From Prolixibacteraceae bacterium (GTDB lineage: Bacteria > Bacteroidota > Bacteroidia > Bacteroidales > Prolixibacteraceae), in NCBI GenBank assembly GCA_019459525.1, contig JAIBEY010000027.1, positions 62,001 through 126,000 on the forward strand: a DNA stretch of 64,000 bases, given 5' to 3'. Positions 27,893 through 36,712 of this stretch are shown here, piece after piece; within the stretch, counting starts at the first letter, position 1; each line of letters starts with the position of its first letter. A program made the position numbers and the translations under genes. Below the pieces are notes generated by a model. The model had not been told where the DNA came from, searched no databases, and saw only the letters and a list, made by a program, of their open reading frames with translations.

Positions 27893-28609
27893 CTAGAAAT
27901 TGATTTTAAAGCCTTCTTTCTTAATTATTTTCCATGCAAAAATGAGGCTTTCTTCCCCGGTAACGCGAACCCTGCTTTTTCGGAGTATCTTTTTTATGGG
28001 TTTCTGATCGGATTCTTTAAATTTTGACAAGAGTGCATTGTTGTTTAATCTGACCAAAGTGTACCCGTTTTCAGGGGAGTAAAAATAAAATTGGTATTCG
28101 TTGGTATAAGTCATGTTTTTTAGTGTCCCACTCTCGTCCTTGTAAGGCGAGGTGCTGGTTAGTTCTACATTCCTGTAGGCCAGCAAATCAGTCTCTCCGT
28201 CAGCCAGTACTTCAAAATACCGGTCTCCTTTAATAAAACCATCAAAATATTGTTTTCGGAACATGCGGCTGATGCCGTTCTGATCAACAAACGAAAAACC
28301 TTTCAGGCTGGCTTTGTCAATTAAAATCTGGGCTGAATTTGTCTGGTTGAAATAAACCAGTTCGTCTTTGTAGGAGCTGTATCTCAGGAATAAACTGTCG
28401 GCTATTTCTCCATCTGAAAATTCAATTTTCCCGGGAAGCCAGGTGTCTGTTAAAAATGGGAATCCGCTGTACGAGGGATAAGGAAGATGTCTGGCCCCTT
28501 TTATTTTTTGAGCATCCCAATTTTCTTTCAGGGTTTCCTGCGCGGCAATTGGTGAGGCAAAAAAACAGCTCATCAGGATAATCACCAGGTATTTTATTTG
28601 GTTGTTCAT
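27893..28609 (-). CDS. Secreted protein of unknown function, last gene of a four-gene operon
   Basis: 238-aa protein with a signal peptide ending near FFASPIAAQ. The mature part is beta-rich, with hydrophobic/aromatic alternation (IEFSDGEIADSLFLRYSSYK, YQFYFYSPENGYTLVRLNN) and a basic C-terminus. I do not recognise a domain. It starts 1 bp after the stop of the plug/MG-like protein gene and is the last of four tightly packed minus-strand genes that begin with a TonB receptor, so it presumably works with that receptor in the periplasm. Confidence 0.8.
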   Translation of the reverse strand: MNNQIKYLVIILMSCFFASPIAAQETLKENWDAQKIKGARHLPYPSYSGFPFLTDTWLPGKIEFSDGEIADSLFLRYSSYKDELVYFNQTNSAQILIDKASLKGFSFVDQNGISRMFRKQYFDGFIKGDRYFEVLADGETDLLAYRNVELTSTSPYKDESGTLKNMTYTNEYQFYFYSPENGYTLVRLNNNALLSKFKESDQKPIKKILRKSRVRVTGEESLIFAWKIIKKEGFKINF

Positions 28610-28610
28610 A

Positions 28611-30233
28611 TTACTTTACCTCGAATTGTTTTTCAGTATAAATCAGGGTTCCGTCTTTAAGCCGGCCCTTCACCAAGAGCTTGTATTGACCCAGAACGGA
28701 TGAGGTGCTGAAAGCTATGGGTAATGTTTCAGCTGGTTTTGCCGATGGGGCCCAATACAAGACTTGCCTTAAATCCGGAACGGTTGGTTCTGGTAGTATG
28801 GGTTCGGCCAGTTTAGCCGGTTCCTGAATGGTTTCCAGTTTTAAGCGGATGAGTTGATCCGATTCTGGAAGCATTGAATAGTCGGCTTTTGTGGTGTATA
28901 TGGCCACTACGCCCGGAAACTGGAGGTCGCCGTAAAAACGTTCACTCTGGCAAATGTCAACCCGGTCGATGTCGGCTGTTCCCATGCCTTTTATCAGGTT
29001 CAAATCGCGAACCGGAATACCATCGATCAGCAGCAGGGGCATTTCGTTGAAATAGTTTCTCATCGGGTTATTTAATACCTGAAGGCTTGGTTCATTGTTG
29101 TAATTCCTGAATTTTACGCCGGGTAATAATTCACGCGATATCTCGGTGAAATTGGGTAAGTCGATAAAAAGCTGAGGATCGGCGGTGTTGGAGGCTTTTC
29201 CGTAATAGGGATACGTTTCCAAACTAACAGAAGGAGCTGGAAGCAGGTCCGACTTTCTCTGGCCAAATACCTTTTGAAAGGTTACCGCTTCAATATCTTG
29301 GGTAACGCTATTCCTGAAATTCTCACTGATAGGTTCTTGCCTGAATTTCGGGGCGGATCCGGATTCGGCGAAAAAATCGTCCAGCTTAATCTTTAAACGT
29401 TGATCGGGGGTGTTTCCAAAGCATTGAACCACTGCCTGAACAGACCCGTAATACCTGTCGAGGAGGAAATAGAAGCGGCCATCAGTTTGGGTTCTGTAAT
29501 ACTGAAACCCGGGGATTGAATCGGGAATTGTGAGATAAACAGTAATGTTGGCAGCCAATTCCGACGTTTTTCTATCGGTTACAATGCCTGAAATGATGAC
29601 TCCCTTTTTTTCAATCATCCCTTCGGCGGCCTGATTGTTTTGAACCCAGAAGGCTCCCGGGTCGAAGGATAGATTGGTCTGCGCCACACTTATTAGCAAA
29701 TCTCCATCAATACTATCCAGAAGAGTTTTGGCGATTTTTAAGTTAGTTGTAACCGGTTTGTTGCTTGGGTATTTCGTCTCGAAACCCTCCAGTTCTATTC
29801 GGTTGGTTTCTTTTTCCCCAATTGGGATCAGATTTTCTATTCTATTTATCTGGCTGGTTTTTTCCAACCCGTCGAAGCGGTTAGAAATCCAGATTTCGCG
29901 CAGGGCCTTTATTTTTCGGGCTGTGTGCTTTTGGTAAGTCCGCACCATGTAAATTCCTGAACTGAGCGAATCTGGCAACTGAAGATATCCATTGGCCTGC
30001 TTGTCCCTGATTTCGAGCGAAGCTCCGGTTATTTGGGTGCCAAACTGATTCACCAGATCGAGGTAAATAATTCTTGAAGAATTCGTTTCAGGAACAAAAA
30101 TTTTGGCAAGCAGAATTTCTCCGCCCACGTAAGTATTGCGATCGGTGTAAATGGCTGGTCCTGATTCTTTTTGCGCATAACCGGAAATACAAACAACGAT
30201 CATGAGCAGTAATATGGATGTAATTTTTTTCAT
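28611..30233 (-). CDS. Secreted MG2-like plus TonB-plug-like protein without a barrel
   Basis: 540-aa protein with signal peptide (cleavage near CISGYAQ). The N-terminal third has an alpha-2-macroglobulin MG2-like strand pattern (AIYTDRNTYVGGEILLAKIF). Residues about 210-260 look like a carboxypeptidase-regulatory-type beta domain. Residues about 345-455 resemble a TonB receptor plug: PLLLIDGIPVRDLNLIKGM, the ADIDRVDICQSERFYGD block and GVVAIYTTKADY. No beta-barrel follows, so it is not itself a receptor. It abuts the DUF4249 gene with no gap. Related proteins occur next to TonB receptors in Bacteroidota; the role is unknown. Confidence 0.75.
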   Translation of the reverse strand: MKKITSILLLMIVVCISGYAQKESGPAIYTDRNTYVGGEILLAKIFVPETNSSRIIYLDLVNQFGTQITGASLEIRDKQANGYLQLPDSLSSGIYMVRTYQKHTARKIKALREIWISNRFDGLEKTSQINRIENLIPIGEKETNRIELEGFETKYPSNKPVTTNLKIAKTLLDSIDGDLLISVAQTNLSFDPGAFWVQNNQAAEGMIEKKGVIISGIVTDRKTSELAANITVYLTIPDSIPGFQYYRTQTDGRFYFLLDRYYGSVQAVVQCFGNTPDQRLKIKLDDFFAESGSAPKFRQEPISENFRNSVTQDIEAVTFQKVFGQRKSDLLPAPSVSLETYPYYGKASNTADPQLFIDLPNFTEISRELLPGVKFRNYNNEPSLQVLNNPMRNYFNEMPLLLIDGIPVRDLNLIKGMGTADIDRVDICQSERFYGDLQFPGVVAIYTTKADYSMLPESDQLIRLKLETIQEPAKLAEPILPEPTVPDLRQVLYWAPSAKPAETLPIAFSTSSVLGQYKLLVKGRLKDGTLIYTEKQFEVK

Positions 30234-31301
30234 TTAGTCGTAGTTGGTTTCCCAGAAAATGGGTCTTGTGCCTGTTTCATACCCCTCGTAGGGAATGTCG
30301 AAATACCGGTTAAGCCTGCGCTGAGTAACCTGCTCGTCGGGTCCGGATCCCAGATCGAAGTAATAACGGTATTGCCGGTACGAATTCACATCAAAGTAAC
30401 CCAAGGCAATTTTTGATGCGTCGTTTTTACAACGAATATTTCCATAGACCTGCGTTAATACCGGATCGAAAAGACTTCCTTCAGCGGCAAACTGCTTATT
30501 CAACTTTTCGTGAAAATCGTTTGAGCTTTTGGTGATACCGTATTGGTCGATAATTACAATCCAACCACTGGGAATTTGAGTGGCAGAGTCGAGGTATATT
30601 TTCCCGTCGTAATTCAACGATAAGATGGGGTGATTGCGAACTTTATCGGAATTACTGAATTCTTTTGGCCCGGCCAGGTTAAACAGTCCATTGTCGTATC
30701 TCGTTTTCCATCCATAAAGCGAAGGTGGTGGAGGCCCTTCAAGAGCCGGTGGATTATAGAACCACTGAATGATTGCCTTCCAGGTGAACCTGTAATATTC
30801 CAGTTTTTCTGTTATAGGAGCGTCAATGTAAATCTCGCGTTCCGGAATTTCAACCAAATCAGGTATTCCATAGGCATTGGTCTGGTAGTATTTCGCTATT
30901 TTATGTCTGGTGTATAGCGTATCTATTTGGGGTAATGGCGGCATTATGGCTGACTCCGATTCGTAGATGTCTTTTCCATAGGTGATTCGAAGGAGGTACG
31001 TTCTGCCCACCACAGGGGTTTGAGGAAACGTAAAATATCCGGTGCTTGTCTCTGTCGCCTTCATAACCTGCGAGCCAACCTCAACCAACTCAACCTTAGC
31101 GCCAACTATTTTTTCTGAAGTCTCCAGGCTGTAGAAGCCCTGTGCCATACTTAGTCTGACATAATTCTGAGCTGGGTCGTTGGTCAGGTGCGATTCAACA
31201 ACCAAAAGGCCCGGAACTTCGTCCAGATCGGGCGTGTAATACTCTTCGCACGAAACAAAGAGTGTTACAATCAAAGCCATATAGATAAGTCTTTTTCGCA
31301 T
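30234..31301 (-). CDS. DUF4249 family lipoprotein
   Basis: 355-aa lipoprotein of the DUF4249 family. The signal peptide has lipobox LFVSC (C18), followed by the typical YYTPDLDEVPGLLVVESHLT start and a beta-sandwich with VGAKVELVEVGSQVMKATET and TYLLRITYGKDIYESESAIM. The family is found almost only in Bacteroidota, next to TonB receptors, and is thought to be a surface-exposed partner of the receptor. The function is not established. Its start codon shares one base with the receptor's stop codon (TGATG), which implies translational coupling. Confidence 0.88.
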   Translation of the reverse strand: MRKRLIYMALIVTLFVSCEEYYTPDLDEVPGLLVVESHLTNDPAQNYVRLSMAQGFYSLETSEKIVGAKVELVEVGSQVMKATETSTGYFTFPQTPVVGRTYLLRITYGKDIYESESAIMPPLPQIDTLYTRHKIAKYYQTNAYGIPDLVEIPEREIYIDAPITEKLEYYRFTWKAIIQWFYNPPALEGPPPPSLYGWKTRYDNGLFNLAGPKEFSNSDKVRNHPILSLNYDGKIYLDSATQIPSGWIVIIDQYGITKSSNDFHEKLNKQFAAEGSLFDPVLTQVYGNIRCKNDASKIALGYFDVNSYRQYRYYFDLGSGPDEQVTQRRLNRYFDIPYEGYETGTRPIFWETNYD

Positions 31302-34030
31302 CAGAATTTAAAATTATAGGTGATTGAAGGCACAGGTACCCCAATAACCGAAAGTTTATAAATGGCATACTGATTTTTATCGGTCTGCTGAATAGATGGA
31401 TCTTTCCGGTAAAAAACTGAGTACGGATTTTTACGCCCATACAGGTTGTAAACCGAGAAGGTCCAACTTCCTTTCCACATGCGTTTTCTGCGTAAGTTCT
31501 CATCCAGGGTGATGCTCACATCCATCCGGTGATAGGGCGGCATCCGGTATTTGTTCCGGTCAGAATAATAAACAACCTGCTTGCCACCGTAGGTGTATTT
31601 TAGTTCTGGCAAGGTAACCGGCCTTCCAGATGAAAGAACAAAATTGCCTGAAAACCTCCACCGACGGCTGATCTGGTAATTCATTACTGTTGATAAATCG
31701 TGGGGTTTGTCGTACACCGAAGGGTAATATTTTTTTGCGTTAACGACTTCGTCAGGGAAACGGTTGTCGGTTTTTCGCATGGTGCGCGAGTAAGTATAGC
31801 TAACCCATCCGTTCAGGCGGCCAGAATTCTTTTTTGCATACAACTCCAATCCATAAGCGTAACCATTGGCGTTAATAAGGTCGGCTTCCACGTGATGATT
31901 CATAACTAAAATTGCCCCGTTTTTATACTCCGGAAGGTTTTGTAGTTTTTTATAATAGACTTCGGCTGATGTCTCGAATAATCCTTTTTGCGGTGTTTTA
32001 AACAGCCCTAAAGCAAATTGGTCGCTAATCAGTGGCCGAATATGCGCATCGCTCGATTTCCAGAAATCAGCTGGCGACATTACAGAAGTATTCGAAATTT
32101 GGTTCATAAACTGATGGATACGCTGATAGCTCATTCGCACAGAACCGCCGCTGCTGAGGTCAAGTTTGAGGGCCAGGCGGGGCTCAATGCCGTGATACAT
32201 CTTGGCGGTTTCCCAGATTCCAAAAACGGTAGAGTCGGTCACCGAACCGGAATTGATCGTTTGATTGGGGTCGTAGTTTAAAACCGTTGCGGGACCCATA
32301 CTCATAAACCCTGCATAGCGTAGCCCGATGTTGAGTGCTGTTGATGCAGAAAGTTCAATGTCGTCGTCGGCAAAAACACCCAATTCAATAGCCTGTTCAT
32401 TGGCTACTTTTTCATGTACGACATTGGTTGGCGTGGTAATGGCTTCAATCTCGCCGGGGCGGATTTTATATCCAATGGCTTGAAAACCGGTATTGATGCG
32501 GTGCTTTTCATTTGGTAGCCAGGAAAGGATGTATTTTGTACTCCCGTATTCCAGACCGGTAATGAGCCGGTAGTCATCATCCGGTAGGTCGGGGTCTTGC
32601 TGGTCGAGATTAAAATTGTATTTGCTGTAGGCCAGGCTGAGGTTTGATATGACCTGTTTCGAAAGGTTCATTTTCCAATTGAGTGAACCAATCGTATTCC
32701 CGTAGGTATATAATGAATTTGAATTCAGGTTAAACACATCGTTGCTGAGGTAACCCATCAGTTTTAAGGTGTTGTTTTCGCCCAGCGACAGGTTGAGCGT
32801 TCCGTTTACGTCGTAAAAATGAGCTACGCTGTTCATAAATTGTGCATTTCTGGATTGGCGCATGATCCAGTCAGAATAAGTTGAACGGCCACCAATCAGA
32901 AATGTACTTTTTTTCTTTTTTACGAATGGGCCTTCAAGGGTAAACCGGCTGTTAATTAGTCCGATTCCCCCGTAGAATTTCAGGTTTTCGGTATTTCCTT
33001 CCTTAAGCTGAACATCCATAATGGATGAAATGCGCTCGCCATACGAAGCCGGAATTCCTCCTTTAAACAGGGTTACATCCTTTACCGCGTCCGGGTTGAT
33101 CATGGAGAAGAACCCGAATAAATGCGACGTATTAAAAACCGGGGCTCCATCCATCAGGATTAGGTTTTGATCGTTGTTTCCGCCCCGCACATTAAATCCC
33201 GACGACATTTCGCCAACACTCTTTACTCCCGGCATCATTACCACACTCTTGATCACATCGGCTTCACCCATCAGCACAGGTAGTTCTTTCATAATTCTGG
33301 AATTGACTTTTACCATGCTCATCTGCGCTTTGGTGGCTTTGGTGTCGTCGCCCATTACGGTTACTTCTTCCAGGTTGTGGCTCTCTTCAAACAACTCAAA
33401 ATTTACTGTGCCGTTTTCAATCAGTTTTATTTGCTGGCTCAGAATTTCATAACCCATAAACGAAACCTGGAGGGTGTGATCGCCGGTAGGCAAGTCGAGT
33501 TCGAACGTTCCGTTGGCATTGGTAGTTGTTCCGATACCGGTTTGCGGATGAAAAACAACGGCTCCGGCCAGGGGTTCCGTATTTTTACCATCAAGTACTT
33601 TCCCTTTTATTCGGGCGCTGTTGTATCTTCCTTCATTCATGGGGTCGCCAATAACCAGAATCTGAGGCTCGTCTGCTCCGATTTTCTGCCGGCCATCACT
33701 CCCTTTCGGGAAAACCACCACCGAATTGTTCTGGAAAAACCGGAAGCTTAACGGTTGCCGGTCGAACAGCAAATTGAGTACCTGAATCAAAGGGGTATCC
33801 TTAAATTCCTGATTGACCACATATGTTTTTACCCATTCTGTGCGATAGTAAAAATGGATGTTGTAATCTTTCTCTAAGGCGTTAAAAAACTCCTGCAGGT
33901 TAACTTTCTGGAATTTCCCATTAATTCGTTTTTCCTGGATTGGCTGAGCAAGAAGATCCAGATTCAGGAAAAAGATAAGAATGAATGCCGATAAAATTTT
34001 CAGGATATTTGACTTGTTTCGATTCTTCAC
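31301..34030 (-). CDS. TonB-dependent receptor with STN and carboxypeptidase-like domains
   Basis: 909-aa outer-membrane receptor, first gene of a four-gene operon. A signal peptide is followed by an STN domain (about residues 35-110, NLQEFFNALEKDYNIHFYY) and a carboxypeptidase-regulatory-like domain (about 140-215, IKGKVLDGKNTEPLAGAVVF). The plug (about 225-360) has the NQNLILMDGAPVFNTSHLFG motif. A barrel with aromatic C-terminus (PSITYNFKF) completes it. It differs from SusC in length and in having DUF4249 rather than SusD as partner. An STN domain normally works with FecR and an ECF sigma, but none is adjacent. The substrate is unknown. Confidence 0.92.
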   Translation of the reverse strand: MKNRNKSNILKILSAFILIFFLNLDLLAQPIQEKRINGKFQKVNLQEFFNALEKDYNIHFYYRTEWVKTYVVNQEFKDTPLIQVLNLLFDRQPLSFRFFQNNSVVVFPKGSDGRQKIGADEPQILVIGDPMNEGRYNSARIKGKVLDGKNTEPLAGAVVFHPQTGIGTTTNANGTFELDLPTGDHTLQVSFMGYEILSQQIKLIENGTVNFELFEESHNLEEVTVMGDDTKATKAQMSMVKVNSRIMKELPVLMGEADVIKSVVMMPGVKSVGEMSSGFNVRGGNNDQNLILMDGAPVFNTSHLFGFFSMINPDAVKDVTLFKGGIPASYGERISSIMDVQLKEGNTENLKFYGGIGLINSRFTLEGPFVKKKKSTFLIGGRSTYSDWIMRQSRNAQFMNSVAHFYDVNGTLNLSLGENNTLKLMGYLSNDVFNLNSNSLYTYGNTIGSLNWKMNLSKQVISNLSLAYSKYNFNLDQQDPDLPDDDYRLITGLEYGSTKYILSWLPNEKHRINTGFQAIGYKIRPGEIEAITTPTNVVHEKVANEQAIELGVFADDDIELSASTALNIGLRYAGFMSMGPATVLNYDPNQTINSGSVTDSTVFGIWETAKMYHGIEPRLALKLDLSSGGSVRMSYQRIHQFMNQISNTSVMSPADFWKSSDAHIRPLISDQFALGLFKTPQKGLFETSAEVYYKKLQNLPEYKNGAILVMNHHVEADLINANGYAYGLELYAKKNSGRLNGWVSYTYSRTMRKTDNRFPDEVVNAKKYYPSVYDKPHDLSTVMNYQISRRWRFSGNFVLSSGRPVTLPELKYTYGGKQVVYYSDRNKYRMPPYHRMDVSITLDENLRRKRMWKGSWTFSVYNLYGRKNPYSVFYRKDPSIQQTDKNQYAIYKLSVIGVPVPSITYNFKF

Positions 34031-34221
34031 GGATTGGTTTATTCTGAGTTTGTTTAGTTTTTCGGGCAGTTGTAAAAATAAGTATTTTTAATTAAATATA
34101 AAGTTAAATATTGTGTGTTTGACAAAAAGATAGCGATTGGGTTTAGTTGAACCCGGAATGATGAAACCTGTTTTAAAATTCAGGATTAATTCACCTACTT
34201 TTATTCCGTAATTTTCGGCAC

Positions 34222-35157
34222 ATGGAAAAAACTTTAAAAAACGCTTCTGGACAGGTAAAAGCAAAAGCTCTTGAACTCGGTTTTCTGGATTGCGGGATCT
34301 CCGAAGCCAGTTTTCTGGTCGAAGAGAAAGAGCGTTTGCAGAATTGGCTTGCCAATGAGATGCATGGCGAAATGGCCTACATGGCTAATCATTTTGACAA
34401 ACGCCTTGATCCCAGACTTTTGGTTGAAAATGCCCGTTCTGTTGTTTCTGTTTTGTTGAATTATTTTTCTTCTGAAAAACAAGTTGATACGGACGCTCCA
34501 GTGCTTTCAAAATATGCCTACGGAACTGATTATCATTTTGTGATGAAAGGCAAGCTTGATAAGTTGCTTCGGTTTATCCAGTCGGAAATTGCTCCATGTA
34601 CGGGCCGGTGTTTTGTTGATTCGGCTCCGGTTTTGGATCGTGCCTGGGCCGCCCGTGCCGGTTTGGGCTGGATTGGCAAAAATACCAACCTGATTTCGAC
34701 CGAACACGGAAGTTTCTTTTTTATTGGCGAATTGATTATTGATCTTGAATTGAATGCTGACGACAAGATTGTTCGCAATCACTGCGGAAATTGTACGCGT
34801 TGCATAGATGCTTGTCCCACCCAGGCTTTGGTGGCGCCGTTTGTGTTAGATGCCCGGCGTTGCATTTCATACCAAACCATTGAAAACCGGAACGAGATTG
34901 ATCCGATGCTGAAAGGAAAATTCGAGAATCGTGTGTTTGGCTGCGATATTTGCCAGGATGTTTGTCCGTGGAATTTAAAATCCGAAACGCACCACGAACC
35001 TGCATTCAACCCCGAAGCAAAACTTATGAATCTGACCAGAAAGGAATGGCATGAAATGGATAAACCTTTGTTTAATAAGCTGTTTATGAACTCGGCAGTT
35101 AAACGAACCCGGTTCGAAGGCTTAAAACGTAATCTGAAATTTTTGGACGAGGAATAA
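34222..35157 (+). CDS. queG: Epoxyqueuosine reductase
   Basis: 311-aa QueG, which reduces epoxyqueuosine to queuosine in tRNA anticodons using cobalamin and two [4Fe-4S] clusters. The N-terminal cobalamin-binding domain (DUF1730-like) covers about residues 10-190, with RAWAARAGLGWIGKNTNLIS. The ferredoxin part has CGNCTRCIDACPTQAL and CDICQDVCPWN, giving two CxxCxxCxxxCP-type clusters. The family's usual C-terminal HEAT extension is short here, which is common. It is a second cobalamin-dependent enzyme in the window besides EutBC. Monocistronic, it ends just before tRNA-Phe on the other strand. Confidence 0.97.
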   Translation: MEKTLKNASGQVKAKALELGFLDCGISEASFLVEEKERLQNWLANEMHGEMAYMANHFDKRLDPRLLVENARSVVSVLLNYFSSEKQVDTDAPVLSKYAYGTDYHFVMKGKLDKLLRFIQSEIAPCTGRCFVDSAPVLDRAWAARAGLGWIGKNTNLISTEHGSFFFIGELIIDLELNADDKIVRNHCGNCTRCIDACPTQALVAPFVLDARRCISYQTIENRNEIDPMLKGKFENRVFGCDICQDVCPWNLKSETHHEPAFNPEAKLMNLTRKEWHEMDKPLFNKLFMNSAVKRTRFEGLKRNLKFLDEE

Positions 35158-35160
35158 AAA

Positions 35161-35189
35161 ACAAAGGGAAGCAATTTGCTTCCCTTTGT
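35161..35189 (-). terminator. Intrinsic terminator between queG and tRNA-Phe
   Basis: Fourteen-bp near-perfect palindrome (35161-35174 with 35176-35189, single-base centre) around AAGGGAAGCAA. On the minus strand it begins at the tRNA 3' end and is followed by TTTTT, as expected for terminating the tRNA transcript. It may also stop queG transcription. Confidence 0.8.
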
Positions 35190-35261
35190 GGTGCCACCAG
35201 GAATCGAACCGGGGACACATGGATTTTCAGTCCATTGCTCTACCAACTGAGCTATGGCACC
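35189..35261 (-). tRNA. tRNA-Phe (GAA)
   Basis: 73-nt cloverleaf on the minus strand. The acceptor GGTGCCA pairs with TGGCACC. The D-arm is GCTC...GAGC, the anticodon stem ATGGA/TCCAT, and the loop CTGAAAA has anticodon GAA. The T-loop is TTCGATT and the discriminator base is A. The 3' CCA is not encoded. The T-stem, CCCGG with CCTGG, carries one internal C-T mismatch, which is unusual but may be tolerated. The gene is probably transcribed from the TATATTTG promoter at 35337-35366. Confidence 0.95.
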
Positions 35262-35336
35262 ATTTTGAGTCCGGTGCGGACTTTTTTTGAAGCTCTTCGT
35301 TTTCGCTTTTGGCTGTTCCGTTTCGCTTTCGGGTTG

Positions 35337-35366
35337 CAAATATAGACCAAATATTTAAACTACAAA
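35337..35366 (-). promoter_or_regulatory. Candidate promoter of tRNA-Phe
   Basis: On the minus strand TATATTTG (35337-35344) is a full match to the Bacteroidota -7 element, with TTTG (35363-35366) as -33 element 18 nt upstream. The leader to the tRNA would be about 75 nt. Confidence 0.5.
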
Positions 35367-35452
35367 AAAAAATGAATTCATCTCCTGCATTTTTTTTGCT
35401 GGCTTTGCCGAATCCTTTCGTTTTCATGTGCTTATACTTTTAAAAAAGTTGA

Positions 35453-35460
35453 TACTTTTG
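35453..35460 (+). promoter_or_regulatory. Candidate -7 element for the M16 peptidase operon
   Basis: TACTTTTG, followed by CAG, fits the Bacteroidota consensus TAnnTTTG and lies 32 bp before the start codon of the M16 peptidase gene. No convincing -33 element is seen. Confidence 0.45.
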
Positions 35461-35492
35461 CAGACCTAAAATTTTTATACTTTTTCAGGACA

Positions 35493-36710
35493 ATGATGCA
35501 AACATTCGTTTTAAAGAATGGAATCCGGATCATTCATCAGGAGGCAAATTCACCCGTTTCTCATTTCGGAGTGCTGATCAATACCGGATCGCGGGATGAG
35601 GAGGCAGACGAACAAGGCATCGCTCATTTTATTGAGCACGTGATCTTTAAAGGAACACAAACGCGGAGAGCTTTCCATATTTTAAACCGCATTGAAGATG
35701 TTGGCGGCGAATTGAATGCTTACACAACCAAAGAAGAAACTGCTGTTTATGCCACTTTCCTCAGCGAATATTACCAGCGCTCGATGGATCTGATCAGCGA
35801 TATTCTCATCAACAGTACTTTTCCGGCCAAAGAGCTGGAGCGCGAAAAAGAGGTGGTTATTGAAGAGATAAACTCCTACAAAGACAGCCCCTCGGAACTG
35901 ATTTTTGATGAGTTTGAAGAAATTTTGTTCGATGGTCACCCGATTGCACGCAATATCCTGGGAACTCCCGAGCTGATTAAAACGTTCAATAAAAACAGCA
36001 TCCTGAAATTTATGGATGAGAATTACCATACAGACCAACTTGTTTTGAGTTCGGTGGGTAATATTTCGATGACCAAATTTATCCGGTTGGCTGAAAAATA
36101 TTTTGGGCACATTCCTGAAAAACTCCGTACGAAAGAACGTTCAGGAATTTACAATTACAAGCCCGAAACCAGGGTGGTGCAGAAAGATACCTTTCAGGCG
36201 CATTGCATCATTGGAAATATTGCCCCGAATGTGTTTAGCGACAAGCGGATGCAGATCATTTTGCTGAATAATATTTTAGGCGGCCCTTCAATGAATTCAC
36301 GGTTAAATATGGCACTTCGCGAACGTAACGGGATGGCTTACAATGTAGAATCGGGCTATACCGGCTATTTCGATACGGGTCAGTTTAGCGTGTATTTCGG
36401 AACCGATAAAGAAAATCTTGATCAGGCGTTGCGCTTGGTCAATAAGGAATTCCGGAATATTAAAGAAAAGGAGATGGGTATTGTTCAGCTTAGCCGTGCC
36501 AAAAAACAGATGATCGGGCAGTTAGCTATTTCAACCGAAAACCGCGAGGACCTGATGCTTTCGATTGGTAAAAGTTACCTGTTTTTTAACCGGGTTGATA
36601 CTTTGGAAACGATTTTCAGGAAGATTGAACAGATCGAAAGTCACGAAATCATGGAAATTGCCAACGAGATATTTGACGAATCGCAGAACAGCATTTTAAT
36701 TTACCAGTAA
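35493..36710 (+). CDS. M16-family zinc peptidase (pitrilysin type)
   Basis: 405-aa processing peptidase-like zinc protease. The inverted zinc motif HFIEH (H45, E48, H49) is present, with the distal glutamate in the EKEVVIEEINSYKD helix. The full-length single-unit M16B architecture (N-terminal active half, C-terminal inactive half with RMQIILLNNILGGPSMNSRL) has a typical length for PqqL/YmxG-like proteins. No signal peptide is seen, so it is probably cytoplasmic. The next gene, an O-methyltransferase, starts 2 bp after the stop, so they form an operon. Confidence 0.94.
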   Translation: MMQTFVLKNGIRIIHQEANSPVSHFGVLINTGSRDEEADEQGIAHFIEHVIFKGTQTRRAFHILNRIEDVGGELNAYTTKEETAVYATFLSEYYQRSMDLISDILINSTFPAKELEREKEVVIEEINSYKDSPSELIFDEFEEILFDGHPIARNILGTPELIKTFNKNSILKFMDENYHTDQLVLSSVGNISMTKFIRLAEKYFGHIPEKLRTKERSGIYNYKPETRVVQKDTFQAHCIIGNIAPNVFSDKRMQIILLNNILGGPSMNSRLNMALRERNGMAYNVESGYTGYFDTGQFSVYFGTDKENLDQALRLVNKEFRNIKEKEMGIVQLSRAKKQMIGQLAISTENREDLMLSIGKSYLFFNRVDTLETIFRKIEQIESHEIMEIANEIFDESQNSILIYQ

Positions 36711-36712
36711 CA

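Noticed and set aside
34779-35339. 186-codon minus-strand ORF
   Set aside because: It spans the tRNA-Phe gene and the antisense strand of queG; it has no recognisable domain and is a shadow.
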